A DNA stretch of 64,000 nucleotides, from contig NZ_CP028923.1 of assembly GCF_005166025.1 (NCBI RefSeq), positions 1,304,001 to 1,368,000 on the forward strand. Direction: 5' to 3'. The DNA is from Mangrovivirga cuniculi (GTDB lineage Bacteria; Bacteroidota; Bacteroidia; Cytophagales; Cyclobacteriaceae). Positions within the stretch are counted from its first letter, which is position 1, and each line of letters starts with the position of its first letter. Positions 39,905 to 49,357 of the stretch are shown here, piece after piece. A model generated the notes under the pieces. The model was not told where the DNA came from and made no database searches. It was given only the letters and a program-made list of their open reading frames with translations. A program made the translations under genes and the position numbers.

Positions 39905-41201
39905 ATGGAAACAACTGTCAAGGAAAAAGTTTTTGAATATATAACCGAAGAAGGTGAAGTAAGGTCATGTGACAAGATTAAAGAGGATGCTTGTAATCAT
40001 CAGCCCGGTAATTATTTAAAGTTTGTTGCTAATGGAGCATGCTCTAAACTAGCTGAAACACTTATTTCACCTGGAATTACTCTTCCATGGATAATATCAG
40101 CATTAGGAGGGCAGGCATTTTTAACTGGTGTACCCGTTCCTCTTAAAAACATCGGATCTCTTTTGCCACAATTGGTCATTTCCGGTAAAATCAGGGCAGA
40201 GAAAATAAGAAAGAATTTCTGGCTCTGGCATCATTGGTTCAGGCTATCTGTATGGGAGCTTCTGCCGGGTTGGTATTGATAAACAATAGTTGGGTATCAT
40301 GGCTGATATTATTTTTATTTTTAATTTTTAGTATTGCCAGTGGGGTTGCTTCGGTTGCTTTTAAGGATGTTTCAGGAAAAACTATCGATAAGGGTTTAAG
40401 AGGACAGATGCTGGGTGCAAGAGCAACCATTGGTGGAGCGTTATCATTAGGTGCTGGAGTTGTATTACATTTATTTATCGCCGGATCTCAAAATATTAAA
40501 ATATATGCTGCTTTATTTGGTATCTCATCGATATTATGGATCGGTGCTGCATATTTATTTTATAAGATTAAAGAACAACCGGGAGCAACTGAGGGGGGAG
40601 AAATCCTTTAGATGAGTTCAAAAGCGGATTAAAAATTTTAAAGCAGGATGATAATTTCAGAAAGTTTATCATTACCCGTGCTTTGTTGATGAGCATTCCA
40701 CTAGCTACACCATTTTATGTTGTACTTGCAAAAGAATATACTGGTGATTCGATTTCAAACCTGGGTTTATTAGTTGTTTTATCTGGTATCGCTAATGTGG
40801 TAAGTAGTCCATTATGGGGAAAGTTTGCAGATCGGTCGAGTAGAAAAATGATGGCAGTAGTTGCTTTAATAGGAATTGCCACAGGGATCTATAGTCTTCT
40901 TTATCCATTATTTAATTTTGATAATTACGAGATATATTTATTTGCTCCGGTTATTTTATTTAATAACGTAGCTCATGCAGGAGCTCGGCTTAGTAGGAAA
41001 ACTTATCTGGTAGATATGGCACCTGAAGATGAAAGACCGACATATGTATCTTTATCTAATACATTGATCGGTTTATTTACAATTTTGGCTGCCACATTTG
41101 GTGTGATTTCATCATTGATATCTAATCAGGCACAGATTGGATTTTTTATGGTAATGATGATCGCCTCTATCGGGTTTGCATTTAGTTTGAAAGAAGTTTG
41201 A
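39905..41201 (+). CDS. MFS transporter (two frameshifts)
   Basis: A predicted 432-residue membrane transporter, ATG at 39905. The N-terminal 35 residues are cytoplasmic and charged; then about 10-12 hydrophobic segments follow. The frame breaks twice. Adding a base in the AA/TTT stretch at 40214-40219 restores KKFLALASLVQAICMG (or KNFLALAS). Adding a G to the six-base run at 40593-40598 restores TEGGRNPLDEFKSGLKILKQ. The C-terminal half has MFS-like motifs (LLVVLSGIANVVSSPLWGK, FADRSSRKMM). The substrate is unknown. Confidence 0.8.
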
Positions 41202-41203
41202 GC

Positions 41204-41665
41204 CTAAAACTCATCTGTTTTAATGATATTATGTATTTCATTAACTTTTAATAGTGCAGCTGTGCCATACCATGTATGCAATTCCATAATCAATCTTCCG
41301 GCTTTTACTGCTGGATCAGTTTCAGTAAGTTTTTTGGCTTCCTCTATAGTTTCTACATTAAAAATATAAATGCCTTTAATGTCACCATCATCAGTAAATG
41401 GACCAGCAAGAACCAGGTCACCATTTTGAGCCATTCGTTTTATATTTTCAAGATGAGCCTGTTGTAACTCTGCAGCTTCTTGTTCTGATTGGTTTCTATT
41501 TGGACCTTTTTTTAAGAATGCCATAACATACTTTTTCATTCCATAATCATCTGCGCCCAGAGATTCTGTACTTAAAGAGTCATAAGCTATTACAGGATTA
41601 TTTTGGGCAGTAATACCAGTAGTTAAAAAGAAGAGAAGAACTAAGGTGGTGTAAAGGTGCTTCAT
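41204..41665 (-). CDS. Exported YCII-related protein
   Basis: A 153-residue protein with a signal peptide (MKHLYTTLVLLFFLTTGITAQ). The YCII-related fold is visible (KKYVMAFLKKGPNR, QQAHLENIKRMAQNGDLVLAGPF, GIYIFNVETIEEAKKLTE, DPAVKAGRLIMELHTWYG). Most YciI-like proteins are cytoplasmic; the added signal peptide is common in Bacteroidota. The function is unknown. It is convergent with the MFS gene, with 2 bases between the stops, and follows the lipid kinase gene. Confidence 0.8.
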   Translation of the reverse strand: MKHLYTTLVLLFFLTTGITAQNNPVIAYDSLSTESLGADDYGMKKYVMAFLKKGPNRNQSEQEAAELQQAHLENIKRMAQNGDLVLAGPFTDDGDIKGIYIFNVETIEEAKKLTETDPAVKAGRLIMELHTWYGTAALLKVNEIHNIIKTDEF

Positions 41666-41683
41666 GATTGTTTTTTCTATAAT

Positions 41684-42577
41684 TTATATTTTTCCAGGAA
41701 TAATATTCAAGGACTTTGGCAGAATTTTAACTTTATAGGTTTTGTATCCTTTTTCGAGTGGTATTACCTCTCCATCAACATGTAAAAAATTACAATCTGT
41801 TTTTATGGTGAATGTTTTAGGTAGCTCAATAGTGCTATAGTAATTATCCGGGATTAATTTTTTCTGGAATAGTTTATATAAAAATCCTGGTAATAAATAA
41901 GAAGGCATTTTTTTTAAAATGACTAATTCTGCTTTGCCATCTCTAATATCAGAAAGTGGACTTATCCATGCATTATTACCGTATTGCCCCGCATTTGCTA
42001 TAGTGATTCCGATGGCATCTACAATGATTCGGTCTTTTCCTGCCAGGAGAATTTCAAAATTTTGATCAGGAAATTTAAAATAAGAACCCACAGATGCTTT
42101 AGCATAGCTCATTAGTCCACGTTCAGGCATATTATGAAATTCATGTGTAACAAAAGCATCAAACCCGAAACCGGCAGTACAAAAGAATGCTTCTCCATTA
42201 ATTTCAAGGCTATCAATAGCGGTTTTTTCCAAATTCACAGCTACTTCCCAGGCCTTCTGTCTGTTCATCGGAATATTTAGCTGTCTGGCTAATCCATTTC
42301 CTGAACCAGCAGGTATGATTGCAAGCGCTGTTTTGGAATGAACCAGCTCCCTGGCAATTTCATTTACAGTCCCATCTCCACCAACTGCGATTATCTTTTC
42401 GACACCTTGTTTGATTGCCTTTTTTGTTATTTCAGATGCATGGCCTGGATGCTGGGTTTTGAATAGGTTTTGACCAGGAGACTTTCTGATAAATTTAGCC
42501 TTTGCTTCAATATCAGGAATTAAAGTTTTATCCTTAGTCCCGGCATTGGGGTTTAATATGATCCAGGTACTGTTCAT
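41684..42577 (-). CDS. Diacylglycerol/lipid kinase family protein (YegS-like)
   Basis: A 297-residue kinase starting at ATG 42577 (MNSTWIILNPNAGTKDK). The DAGK catalytic signature VGGDGTVNEIARELV and PAGSGNGLARQL (GGDGT, GSGN) are intact, as is VDGEVIPLE at the end. It phosphorylates a lipid; the substrate is unknown. A TATATTTG -7 element (42591-42584) lies only 7 bases upstream of the ATG, so the transcript may be nearly leaderless. Confidence 0.92.
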   Translation of the reverse strand: MNSTWIILNPNAGTKDKTLIPDIEAKAKFIRKSPGQNLFKTQHPGHASEITKKAIKQGVEKIIAVGGDGTVNEIARELVHSKTALAIIPAGSGNGLARQLNIPMNRQKAWEVAVNLEKTAIDSLEINGEAFFCTAGFGFDAFVTHEFHNMPERGLMSYAKASVGSYFKFPDQNFEILLAGKDRIIVDAIGITIANAGQYGNNAWISPLSDIRDGKAELVILKKMPSYLLPGFLYKLFQKKLIPDNYYSTIELPKTFTIKTDCNFLHVDGEVIPLEKGYKTYKVKILPKSLNIIPGKI

Positions 42578-42632
42578 GTTTAGCAAATATACAGAGCCTG
42601 TATAAATTTTGGATAATTAATTAAAAAAGAAA

Positions 42633-42649
42633 GGGACCCATCAGGTCCC
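42633..42649 (-). terminator. Rho-independent terminator after GIN-domain gene
   Basis: GGGACC pairs with GGTCCC. On the minus strand it is followed by TTTCTTTTTT, and it lies 27 bases after the stop of the gene at 42676. Confidence 0.75.
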
Positions 42650-42675
42650 CATATTAAGATTATTTATAGCAGAGA

Positions 42676-43371
42676 TTAATTATTCATGGCTTCAACTGAG
42701 CCACTTCCCATAGTGTTTGTATTTACCATATCAGGATTTCCTTTATACACTACATCTCCGCTTCCTGAAATATTACAATCTAATGATCTTGTAACATATG
42801 CTGTAATATCTCCGCTTCCGGCAATATGGATATTCATGTTTTCCACTTTGTAATCTTGCATATCAATATCTCCTGATCCGGCTACTTTAGCTGATGCATC
42901 ACGGCCATTTCCTTTTAAAGTAATGTCACCACTTCCGGCAAGGTTTACTTTAAGGTTTTCAGATTCAATATCTAATATAATATCACCAGACCCGCTAAGA
43001 GAAATTCTCATATTGTCATTTTTGAAAGTTGACTCTCCCTTAATAGTTCCTGATCCAGAAAGATTAACCGATTTAAGTTTTGGAGTGCTGATATAAATTT
43101 TGATTTCATCCATGTCATCAGACCAGCTCCATCTTCCATTTTTCTTTCTTCTGATGTTAAGTTTTCCATTTTTAATTTCTGTTTCTAATTTTTCTATATC
43201 TTCAGAATCACCTTCAAATCTAATGCTGGTTGATCCCTGGCTAAGGTAAACTGTAGCCGGTAAAGAAATTGAAACTTCGTCAAAATCATCAGGGTTATTA
43301 ATATTCTGAGCCTGAATACCAATAATTGACGATAAGATGATTGCAAATGCAGTAAGTAGTTTAGTTTTCAT
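42676..43371 (-). CDS. GIN-domain (DUF2807) exported protein
   Basis: A 231-residue protein with a signal peptide ending near IIGIQAQ. The DUF2807 beta-helix head is shown by repeated short units SGSGDI / AGSGDI / SGSGTI (at least six between residues about 100 and 225), each forming a strand turn. Such proteins were described as putative adhesin heads and occur in many Bacteroidota envelopes. The function is not known. It has its own terminator. Confidence 0.85.
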   Translation of the reverse strand: MKTKLLTAFAIILSSIIGIQAQNINNPDDFDEVSISLPATVYLSQGSTSIRFEGDSEDIEKLETEIKNGKLNIRRKKNGRWSWSDDMDEIKIYISTPKLKSVNLSGSGTIKGESTFKNDNMRISLSGSGDIILDIESENLKVNLAGSGDITLKGNGRDASAKVAGSGDIDMQDYKVENMNIHIAGSGDITAYVTRSLDCNISGSGDVVYKGNPDMVNTNTMGSGSVEAMNN

Positions 43372-43439
43372 GATTTAAAATATTAGCTTTTTTCAAAGAT
43401 GATCTATCAAGGATAATAGTTGCATTTGCCTGAAAAAAC

Positions 43440-43922
43440 TTAGTAAGATATATTCAGTTTTTTAAAAATGAAGTGCATCAACCAAGCAGGGCCAATCAAT
43501 AAAAATTGCAAGTCTTTAAGAAAAGAAGGCTTTTTACCTTCTATATTATGACCTATAAATTGTCCTATCCACGCCAGAATAAATATTCCAATACTAAACA
43601 TCCATAATGGAATTGGTAAGATAGATTCTAACAAGTTGCATAAGAAGAGGCATAAAGCACCAAAGACCAGCATTCCTATTGCCAGCGGAACAGACAATGA
43701 GAAATAATAAATAGACACCAATAATAATATTAAAGTTGCCCAGTTGATATATGGAGTTAAACTGCCCGCTTCAATGGTTTCCAGGGGACCGGAAGGAATA
43801 CTCCATATTAAGCCGACAATTGAAAAAAATATAACCGGAACACAAATCCAATGAATGGTCTTATTTGTATCATTTTTATGACTTGCCCCATATTCAATTA
43901 ACAATTGATCTATTCTTCTCAT
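43440..43922 (-). CDS. Mpo1-like (DUF962) membrane protein
   Basis: A 160-residue membrane protein beginning MRRIDQLLIEYGASHKNDTN; the DUF962/Mpo1-like pattern (TIHWICVPVIFFSIVGLIWS near the start, IGQFIGHNIEGKKPS and LIGPAWLMHFIFKKL near the end) is clear, including the conserved His of GHNIEGKKP. The yeast homologue Mpo1 is a 2-hydroxy fatty acid dioxygenase; the bacterial role is inference. It lies 13 bases after the DUF4442 gene. Confidence 0.82.
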   Translation of the reverse strand: MRRIDQLLIEYGASHKNDTNKTIHWICVPVIFFSIVGLIWSIPSGPLETIEAGSLTPYINWATLILLLVSIYYFSLSVPLAIGMLVFGALCLFLCNLLESILPIPLWMFSIGIFILAWIGQFIGHNIEGKKPSFLKDLQFLLIGPAWLMHFIFKKLNISY

Positions 43923-43935
43923 TGGTTTGATATTT

Positions 43936-44442
43936 TTAAGCTTTAGTTTTGACTTTATCCCAGGATTTGATCTGCCAGTTAATCGTTCCGGTGCTTATTA
44001 AATTTTCTTCAGAATCGTAAGTTTTTACTATGCACGGGACGACAATTTTTTCAGCAGATTCCAGCGGAGAAAATACATTTTCTTTTAACCAGTTTTCGTC
44101 AACTGAAAAAGTAGCATAGCAATCGCTTTTTCCCTGATAATGATACTCCATTTCAAGTTTTTGCAAAATTATTCTATACTTTTTGCCTAGCTTTCTCAGA
44201 AGTAAAGCGCCACTTGAAAATTCACTAACAGTAGCCAGAGCACATGCATGAACACCTTTAATATGGTTAAAATTTCTTTTTATATATGGTAACTTTACCG
44301 TTATTGAATCATCATCGATTTTTTCGACTTGAAATCGATGTGGTTTATTAAATGGTACCATTTTATAGAGTACTGAATTCAGTATTTTTCTATATAGGTT
44401 GGATGTTTTAGCTTTTTCGAAAAGTTGATCCTGACTTAACAT
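43936..44442 (-). CDS. DUF4442 hotdog-fold protein (thioesterase-like)
   Basis: A 168-residue protein starting at ATG 44442 (MLSQDQLFEKA). The frame extends further upstream but that part overlaps the divergent gene and looks non-coding. The hotdog motif NFNHIKGVHACALATVSEFSSGALLL resembles PaaI-type/DUF4442 proteins that act on acyl thioesters. Substrate unknown. It forms an operon with the Mpo1-like gene, which suggests fatty-acid handling (inference). Confidence 0.78.
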   Translation of the reverse strand: MLSQDQLFEKAKTSNLYRKILNSVLYKMVPFNKPHRFQVEKIDDDSITVKLPYIKRNFNHIKGVHACALATVSEFSSGALLLRKLGKKYRIILQKLEMEYHYQGKSDCYATFSVDENWLKENVFSPLESAEKIVVPCIVKTYDSEENLISTGTINWQIKSWDKVKTKA

Positions 44443-44521
44443 AGTGAATAGTTTGATTTTCTTTATCCGAAATATACATAAATAATAAAAATAGATGCTA
44501 AGCTTTTGGGAAAAGTCTGCG

Positions 44522-45634
44522 ATGATCGATGCGGATATCATCATAATTGGAGGAGGGATAACTGGTCTTTCTACTGCCGCAGCTTTAATTGAAAAAGATC
44601 ATAAGCTAAAAATTAAAGTGCTGGAAAGAGGTGTTTTGCCGAGTGGAGCGAGCACTAAGAATGCAGGATTTGCATGTTTCGGAAGTCTGACTGAGATCCT
44701 TGATGACCTCGAAACATTATCTCCGGAGGCCGCTGCCGAATTGGTTGAAACCCGATGGAAAGGTCTGGAGAAGTTAAGGAAACGTCTTGGTGATGATAAG
44801 ATCGGTTACGAAGAACATGGAGGCTATGAGTTAATTAAAACAGAAGATTATGACTGTTTGAACAGGATGAGTGAAATAAATAAGCTCTTGCATCCCCTTT
44901 TTAACAAAAATGTCTTTCATGAGGATAAAGAACTGATTGATATTTTTGGATTTAACTCAGACAAGGTCGAGACAATAATTACTAATCCACTCGAAGGACA
45001 GTTACATCCTGGTATGATGATGAAATCCCTCGCCAATTATGTTAAAAATAAACATGTAGACATAATTACTGGTGCCGAGGTTATAGAAGTCAATAAAACT
45101 ACCGAGCCTGTTGAGGTGAGTATTAAAGTGCCATTTGATCATAGTAAGACTATAAAGTTTAAGGCCCCCAAAGTTCTGATATGCAACAATGCTTTTGTTA
45201 AACCACTTTTACCGGACATTGATATTAAGCCTGGCAGAGGATTAGTTATGGTTACAGAACCAATAGAAGATTTGAAATTTCAGGGAGCCTTTCACTATGA
45301 CCGGGGATATTTTTATTTCAGGAATATAGAAAATAGGATTCTAATCGGTGGAGGTCGAAATCTTGATTATTCAGGCGAGGAAACAACTGATTTTGGTATA
45401 AACGATCAAATAAAAAATCAATTGATAGATGACCTTAACAATACAATATCTCCAGGTATAAATCCGAAAATAGAATACGAATGGTCGGGGATAATGGGGT
45501 TTGGACCCAATAAGAAGCCAGTCATTAAAAAAGAGTCAGAAGGTGTATGGACCGCCGTCAGATTAGGTGGTATGGGAGTAGCTATTGGAAGTAGTTTGGG
45601 AAAAAAATTAGCAGAAATAGTATTAAACGATTAA
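44522..45634 (+). CDS. FAD-dependent oxidoreductase (DAO family)
   Basis: A 370-residue protein; the ATG at 44522 leads straight into the FAD-binding IIIIGGGITGLSTAAALI, and an alternative ATG at 44495 would add nine residues. ERGVLPSGASTKNAGFACFG and the C-terminal VRLGGMGVAIGSSLGKKLAE complete the DAO-type fold. Substrate unknown; a secondary or tertiary amine is likely for this family. It is divergent from DUF4442 and precedes NhaC by 37 bases. Confidence 0.82.
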   Translation: MIDADIIIIGGGITGLSTAAALIEKDHKLKIKVLERGVLPSGASTKNAGFACFGSLTEILDDLETLSPEAAAELVETRWKGLEKLRKRLGDDKIGYEEHGGYELIKTEDYDCLNRMSEINKLLHPLFNKNVFHEDKELIDIFGFNSDKVETIITNPLEGQLHPGMMMKSLANYVKNKHVDIITGAEVIEVNKTTEPVEVSIKVPFDHSKTIKFKAPKVLICNNAFVKPLLPDIDIKPGRGLVMVTEPIEDLKFQGAFHYDRGYFYFRNIENRILIGGGRNLDYSGEETTDFGINDQIKNQLIDDLNNTISPGINPKIEYEWSGIMGFGPNKKPVIKKESEGVWTAVRLGGMGVAIGSSLGKKLAEIVLND

Positions 45635-45671
45635 ATTCGAAGATTATTTTTATAAGATAGCTTAGACGTAT

Positions 45672-47222
45672 ATGACTAATACAATTAAACGGCCTCATTT
45701 TTTACTGGCACTTTTTCCTGTCATTTTTTTAACTACAATATTATTTCTTAATGTTAGAATCTTCGGAGATGCTTCTTTAGATGGTTCCAATCAAATCGGA
45801 TTATTGTTTTCTGCAGCCTTAGCAGCTATAATTGCATTGTTTTTAGGAGTAAAGTGGGAAGCAATTCTTGATAAGACAGTACAGAGTATCAGTGCTGCAA
45901 TGTCTTCAATATTGATTTTATTAGTTATAGGTGCTTTAGCAGGTACATGGATGCTTAGCGGAGTGGTGCCCGCAATGGTGTATTATGGTCTTGATATTAT
46001 GAAGCCATCATACTTTCTTGCTGCAGCTTGTATAGTTAGTGCGATCGTATCATTAGCAACAGGATCTAGCTGGTCCACCATTGCCACAATAGGTGTGGCA
46101 CTGATCGGCATAGGAAAAACCCTTGGCATTGATATCGGGTTAACCGGAGGAGCAATTATTTCAGGGGCTTATTTTGGAGATAAGATGTCTCCTTTATCTG
46201 ATACTACTAACCTAGCTCCTGCAATGGCAGGTACTGATATATTTACTCATATCAGATACATGGCTTTTACCACAGTACCTAGTATATTAATTACCCTTGT
46301 AATCTTTACCATCATTGGATTAAATATCGATGCTGGAGGAGGAATGGCAGAGGTTGAGGCAGTTCAGGAAGCAATTAAAGCCCAGTTTAATATTAATGGG
46401 TGGCTGTTTCTTGTTCCGGTTGCAGTGATATTTCTTATAATTAAAAAAGTTGAAGCACTTCCTGCATTGCTTTTAGGTACCCTATTAGGTGCTGTTTTTG
46501 CATTGATTTTCCAAAATGATCAGGTATTTGAATTAGGTAAATCAATTCTGGCTGATTTGAGAGGGCTTGACGCACCAGGTGTTAAAGAATTAGAGGGTGA
46601 TTCTCCTTTAACAATTTATTTTGCAGCCATAATGAAAAGCATGTATGGAGATGTATCCATTTCATCAACAAATGAAAAGGTAAGTAACTTACTTTCAACA
46701 GGAGGTATGGCAGGAATGCTTAATACAATATGGTTGATTTTATGTGCAATGATCTTTGGTGGAATGATGGAAGCCGGCGGACTTTTAAAACGTATCGCAG
46801 ATGAAATTATCAGACTGGCAAAATCAACCGGGTCTCTTATATTCAGCACCGCTGCAACTTGTATTTTTTTCAATGGTACAGCATCAGACCAATATATGGC
46901 TATTGTAGTACCAGGAAGAATGTTCAGGAAAACATATAAAGAAAAAGACCTTAAACCAGAGGTTTTAAGCCGGACTCTTGAAGATAGTGGAACAGTAACT
47001 TCGGTTCTCTTTCCATGGAATACCTGCGGTGCAACACAGGCAGGAGTACTCGGTGTCGCAACCTTGGTTTATGCCCCTTATTGTTTTTTTAATATTATTA
47101 GTCCTTTTATGACCATATTGTTTGGTGTTCTGGATGTAAAGATGAGAAGATATTCTGAAGAGGAAAAAAAGGAAATGGATGAAGAAGTAAAAGCACCTGA
47201 ATATGCAGAAGAAAATAAGTAA
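45672..47222 (+). CDS. nhaC: Na+/H+ antiporter, NhaC family
   Basis: A 516-residue protein with about 12 membrane segments. NhaC-family hallmarks are GALAGTWMLSGVVPAM, ATGSSWSTIATIG, GAYFGDKMSPLSDTTNLAPA, FFNGTASDQYMAIVVPGR and the final SVLFPWNTCGATQ. It exports sodium using the proton gradient. The acidic C-terminal tail is short. The last 20 bases overlap the RNase-D-like gene. Confidence 0.92.
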   Translation: MTNTIKRPHFLLALFPVIFLTTILFLNVRIFGDASLDGSNQIGLLFSAALAAIIALFLGVKWEAILDKTVQSISAAMSSILILLVIGALAGTWMLSGVVPAMVYYGLDIMKPSYFLAAACIVSAIVSLATGSSWSTIATIGVALIGIGKTLGIDIGLTGGAIISGAYFGDKMSPLSDTTNLAPAMAGTDIFTHIRYMAFTTVPSILITLVIFTIIGLNIDAGGGMAEVEAVQEAIKAQFNINGWLFLVPVAVIFLIIKKVEALPALLLGTLLGAVFALIFQNDQVFELGKSILADLRGLDAPGVKELEGDSPLTIYFAAIMKSMYGDVSISSTNEKVSNLLSTGGMAGMLNTIWLILCAMIFGGMMEAGGLLKRIADEIIRLAKSTGSLIFSTAATCIFFNGTASDQYMAIVVPGRMFRKTYKEKDLKPEVLSRTLEDSGTVTSVLFPWNTCGATQAGVLGVATLVYAPYCFFNIISPFMTILFGVLDVKMRRYSEEEKKEMDEEVKAPEYAEENK

Positions 47223-47793
47223 AGATGAAGTAAATGCTCTTCCTCTTCATGCATACGACGGAGAGGTGGAAATTATTAATACACCGGCAGGATATAGGAA
47301 AGCTGTAGAAGAAATTAGTGATTTTACATTATTGGGGTTTGATACGGAATCCAAGCCTTCCTTCACAAAAGGAATTAAAAATCCGATAGCACTTGTTCAA
47401 TTAGCAACTGATGACAAAGTGTATCTTTTCAGACTTCCGAAGGGTGATATGCCTAAAGAGCTTAAGAAGATTTTGGAAGATGACAATATAGAAAAGATTG
47501 GCATCGGCATAGATGATGATCTGAATGATTTGAAGAGAATTGGTGTAAAAAGGCCGAAAGAATTTATTGACCTAAATAAATTAGCTACAAAGGCAGGTTT
47601 TCATAATACCGGGGCAAGGAATCTTTCTGCTATGTTATTAGGGTTTCGAATTAGTAAATCGGCACAAACATCAAATTGGGAAAGGGAGGAGCTCACTGAA
47701 AAACAAATCAGCTATGCTGCTACTGATGCCTGGATTTGCCTGAAAATATATGAGAAACTATGGCAATACGATTATTCTGATGTAAATAAATGA
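47203..47793 (+). CDS. 3'-5' exonuclease (RNase D-like DEDDy)
   Basis: A 196-residue protein with the DEDD exonuclease fold: FTLLGFDTESKPSF (first D, E), GIGIDDDLNDLKRIG (second D) and ISYAATDAWICLKIY (YxxxD, third D). No HRDC domain follows, so it is shorter than RNase D and resembles the stand-alone exonuclease-domain proteins. It overlaps nhaC by 20 bases and converges on yigZ with no gap. Confidence 0.88.
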   Translation: MQKKISKDEVNALPLHAYDGEVEIINTPAGYRKAVEEISDFTLLGFDTESKPSFTKGIKNPIALVQLATDDKVYLFRLPKGDMPKELKKILEDDNIEKIGIGIDDDLNDLKRIGVKRPKEFIDLNKLATKAGFHNTGARNLSAMLLGFRISKSAQTSNWEREELTEKQISYAATDAWICLKIYEKLWQYDYSDVNK

Positions 47794-48396
47794 TCAGATT
47801 AATTTAAGCTTGTGATAGTTCTTTATCTCTTCCCTGACCTGTTCAGCGTCAGATAGAGGTACATCTGCCCATAATTTACAGTCGATCATTAATTCCTGAT
47901 TCACAACTTCAAGATTTCTATCTTTGAAAAATCTGATTGCATCATTGAGCATGGGATATTCACAATGAATTCCTATTCTCTCTGTTAGCGTTTTTTCAAT
48001 GATTTTAGCATTATTAAGTGCTTCCTGAGCTGCAGTTTTATAAGCGTGAATAAGGCCTCCAACACCTAATTTCGTTCCTCCAAAATATCGGATCACCACG
48101 ACCAGAACACCACTTAATTCAAATGATTTTATTTGTCCCAAAATTGGGTCTCCCGCTGAATGATTAGGCTCTCCATCATCATTAGCCCTGAATATTTTAC
48201 CATCAACGCCAATGAGATATGCATAGCAATGATGCCTGGCATCGTGATATCGTTTCCTGAGGTCATCTAAATGCTGCTTTACTTCCTCTTCAGAATTCAC
48301 AGGATAGGCGTGAGAGATGAATTTAGATCCTTTTTCTTTGTAAAAACCTTCTGAAGAACTGGCTATCGTTTTATATGAATCTTTAATTTCAGACAT
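47794..48396 (-). CDS. yigZ: YigZ/IMPACT family protein
   Basis: A 200-residue protein. The UPF0029 N-terminal half is evident: SKFISHAYPVNSEEEVKQHL, DARHHCYAYLIG, NDDGEPNHSAGDPIL and VVVIRYFGGTKLGVGGLIHAY. The C-terminal ferredoxin-like half is less conserved. The family is linked to translation control in eukaryotes; the bacterial role is unclear. It lies 8 bases after the EamA-like gene. Confidence 0.93.
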   Translation of the reverse strand: MSEIKDSYKTIASSSEGFYKEKGSKFISHAYPVNSEEEVKQHLDDLRKRYHDARHHCYAYLIGVDGKIFRANDDGEPNHSAGDPILGQIKSFELSGVLVVVIRYFGGTKLGVGGLIHAYKTAAQEALNNAKIIEKTLTERIGIHCEYPMLNDAIRFFKDRNLEVVNQELMIDCKLWADVPLSDAEQVREEIKNYHKLKLI

Positions 48397-48404
48397 ACGA
48401 ATTC

Positions 48405-49283
48405 TTAGTTTCCGATCGATAATAGTAAAATAGCAACCACAGACATCGCTATGCCTACTGCTTTCTTCAAACTAATTACTTCATCATAAAAGAATTTACC
48501 TACAAGAGCACTTAATCCAATAATTGAAATATTAATAAATGGGAATACAAATGATCCGTCATTTCCAAATGATGATAATGCTTTTAGTAAAAGGTAAATC
48601 GAAAAGTAATTAGGAATTCCTAGTAATACTCCTCCGACAATTGTTTTTAAATCAAATTTTTGCTTTTTGACCAACGAACCTACCAGACCAAAAATCCCGG
48701 CAGAAAAGAAAATCACTACGGGGAAAATTTTTTGTTCACTTTCAGCTAATAGAAACCTGTTGGCATAATTTAAAGATGTGTCCAGTCCGCCAGAAAATAA
48801 AAACACTCCCACAGGTAGCAAATAAACCCATTTACTAACAACCTGCTGAGTTTGTTTTTTTCTTGAAAGGCTAACCAGGACTATGGAACAGATGCCTAAT
48901 ATTATTCCTGAGATCTTAAAAAAATTAGGATCACTTCCCTGGTATTTGAATACATATAATGAGAAGAACGCAGGAATAACGAGGGATATTTTGGTGGCCA
49001 TACCCGCTGCAGCGACTCCTGTTTTTTGTGTTGCGGCTGCCATCAGAAAAAAGGTGAATATAAATATAAACCCTAATCCCAATGCAAAATAGGACCAGTC
49101 AGAGCCGATTAAATTGATAGTTTGAATTGAATCAACTGAAAGAATTAATCCGACAATTCCACAGATTATGTAATTAATTGTTAATGCAGGGAGTAGTGTT
49201 ATATTTCGTCTACCAAACTCCTTAAAGCATACAAAAATGTATACATTGAGAAAAATGACTATAATCAAATAAAGCATGCTCAA
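48405..49283 (-). CDS. EamA/DMT-family transporter
   Basis: A 292-residue protein with ten hydrophobic segments and the internal two-fold repeat of EamA transporters (first repeat near FFLMAAATQKTGVAAAGMATK, second near SFGNDGSFVFPFINISIIGLSALVG). The final segment LKKAVGIAMSVVAILLLS is typical. Substrate unknown; many members export amino acids or metabolites. Confidence 0.82.
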   Translation of the reverse strand: MSMLYLIIVIFLNVYIFVCFKEFGRRNITLLPALTINYIICGIVGLILSVDSIQTINLIGSDWSYFALGLGFIFIFTFFLMAAATQKTGVAAAGMATKISLVIPAFFSLYVFKYQGSDPNFFKISGIILGICSIVLVSLSRKKQTQQVVSKWVYLLPVGVFLFSGGLDTSLNYANRFLLAESEQKIFPVVIFFSAGIFGLVGSLVKKQKFDLKTIVGGVLLGIPNYFSIYLLLKALSSFGNDGSFVFPFINISIIGLSALVGKFFYDEVISLKKAVGIAMSVVAILLLSIGN

Positions 49284-49357
49284 AATTATGATTTAAAATT
49301 TCAAAGGTGGTAGTTATTGAAGGTTATATTTTATTTTAGCTAAATGATTTTTATATA

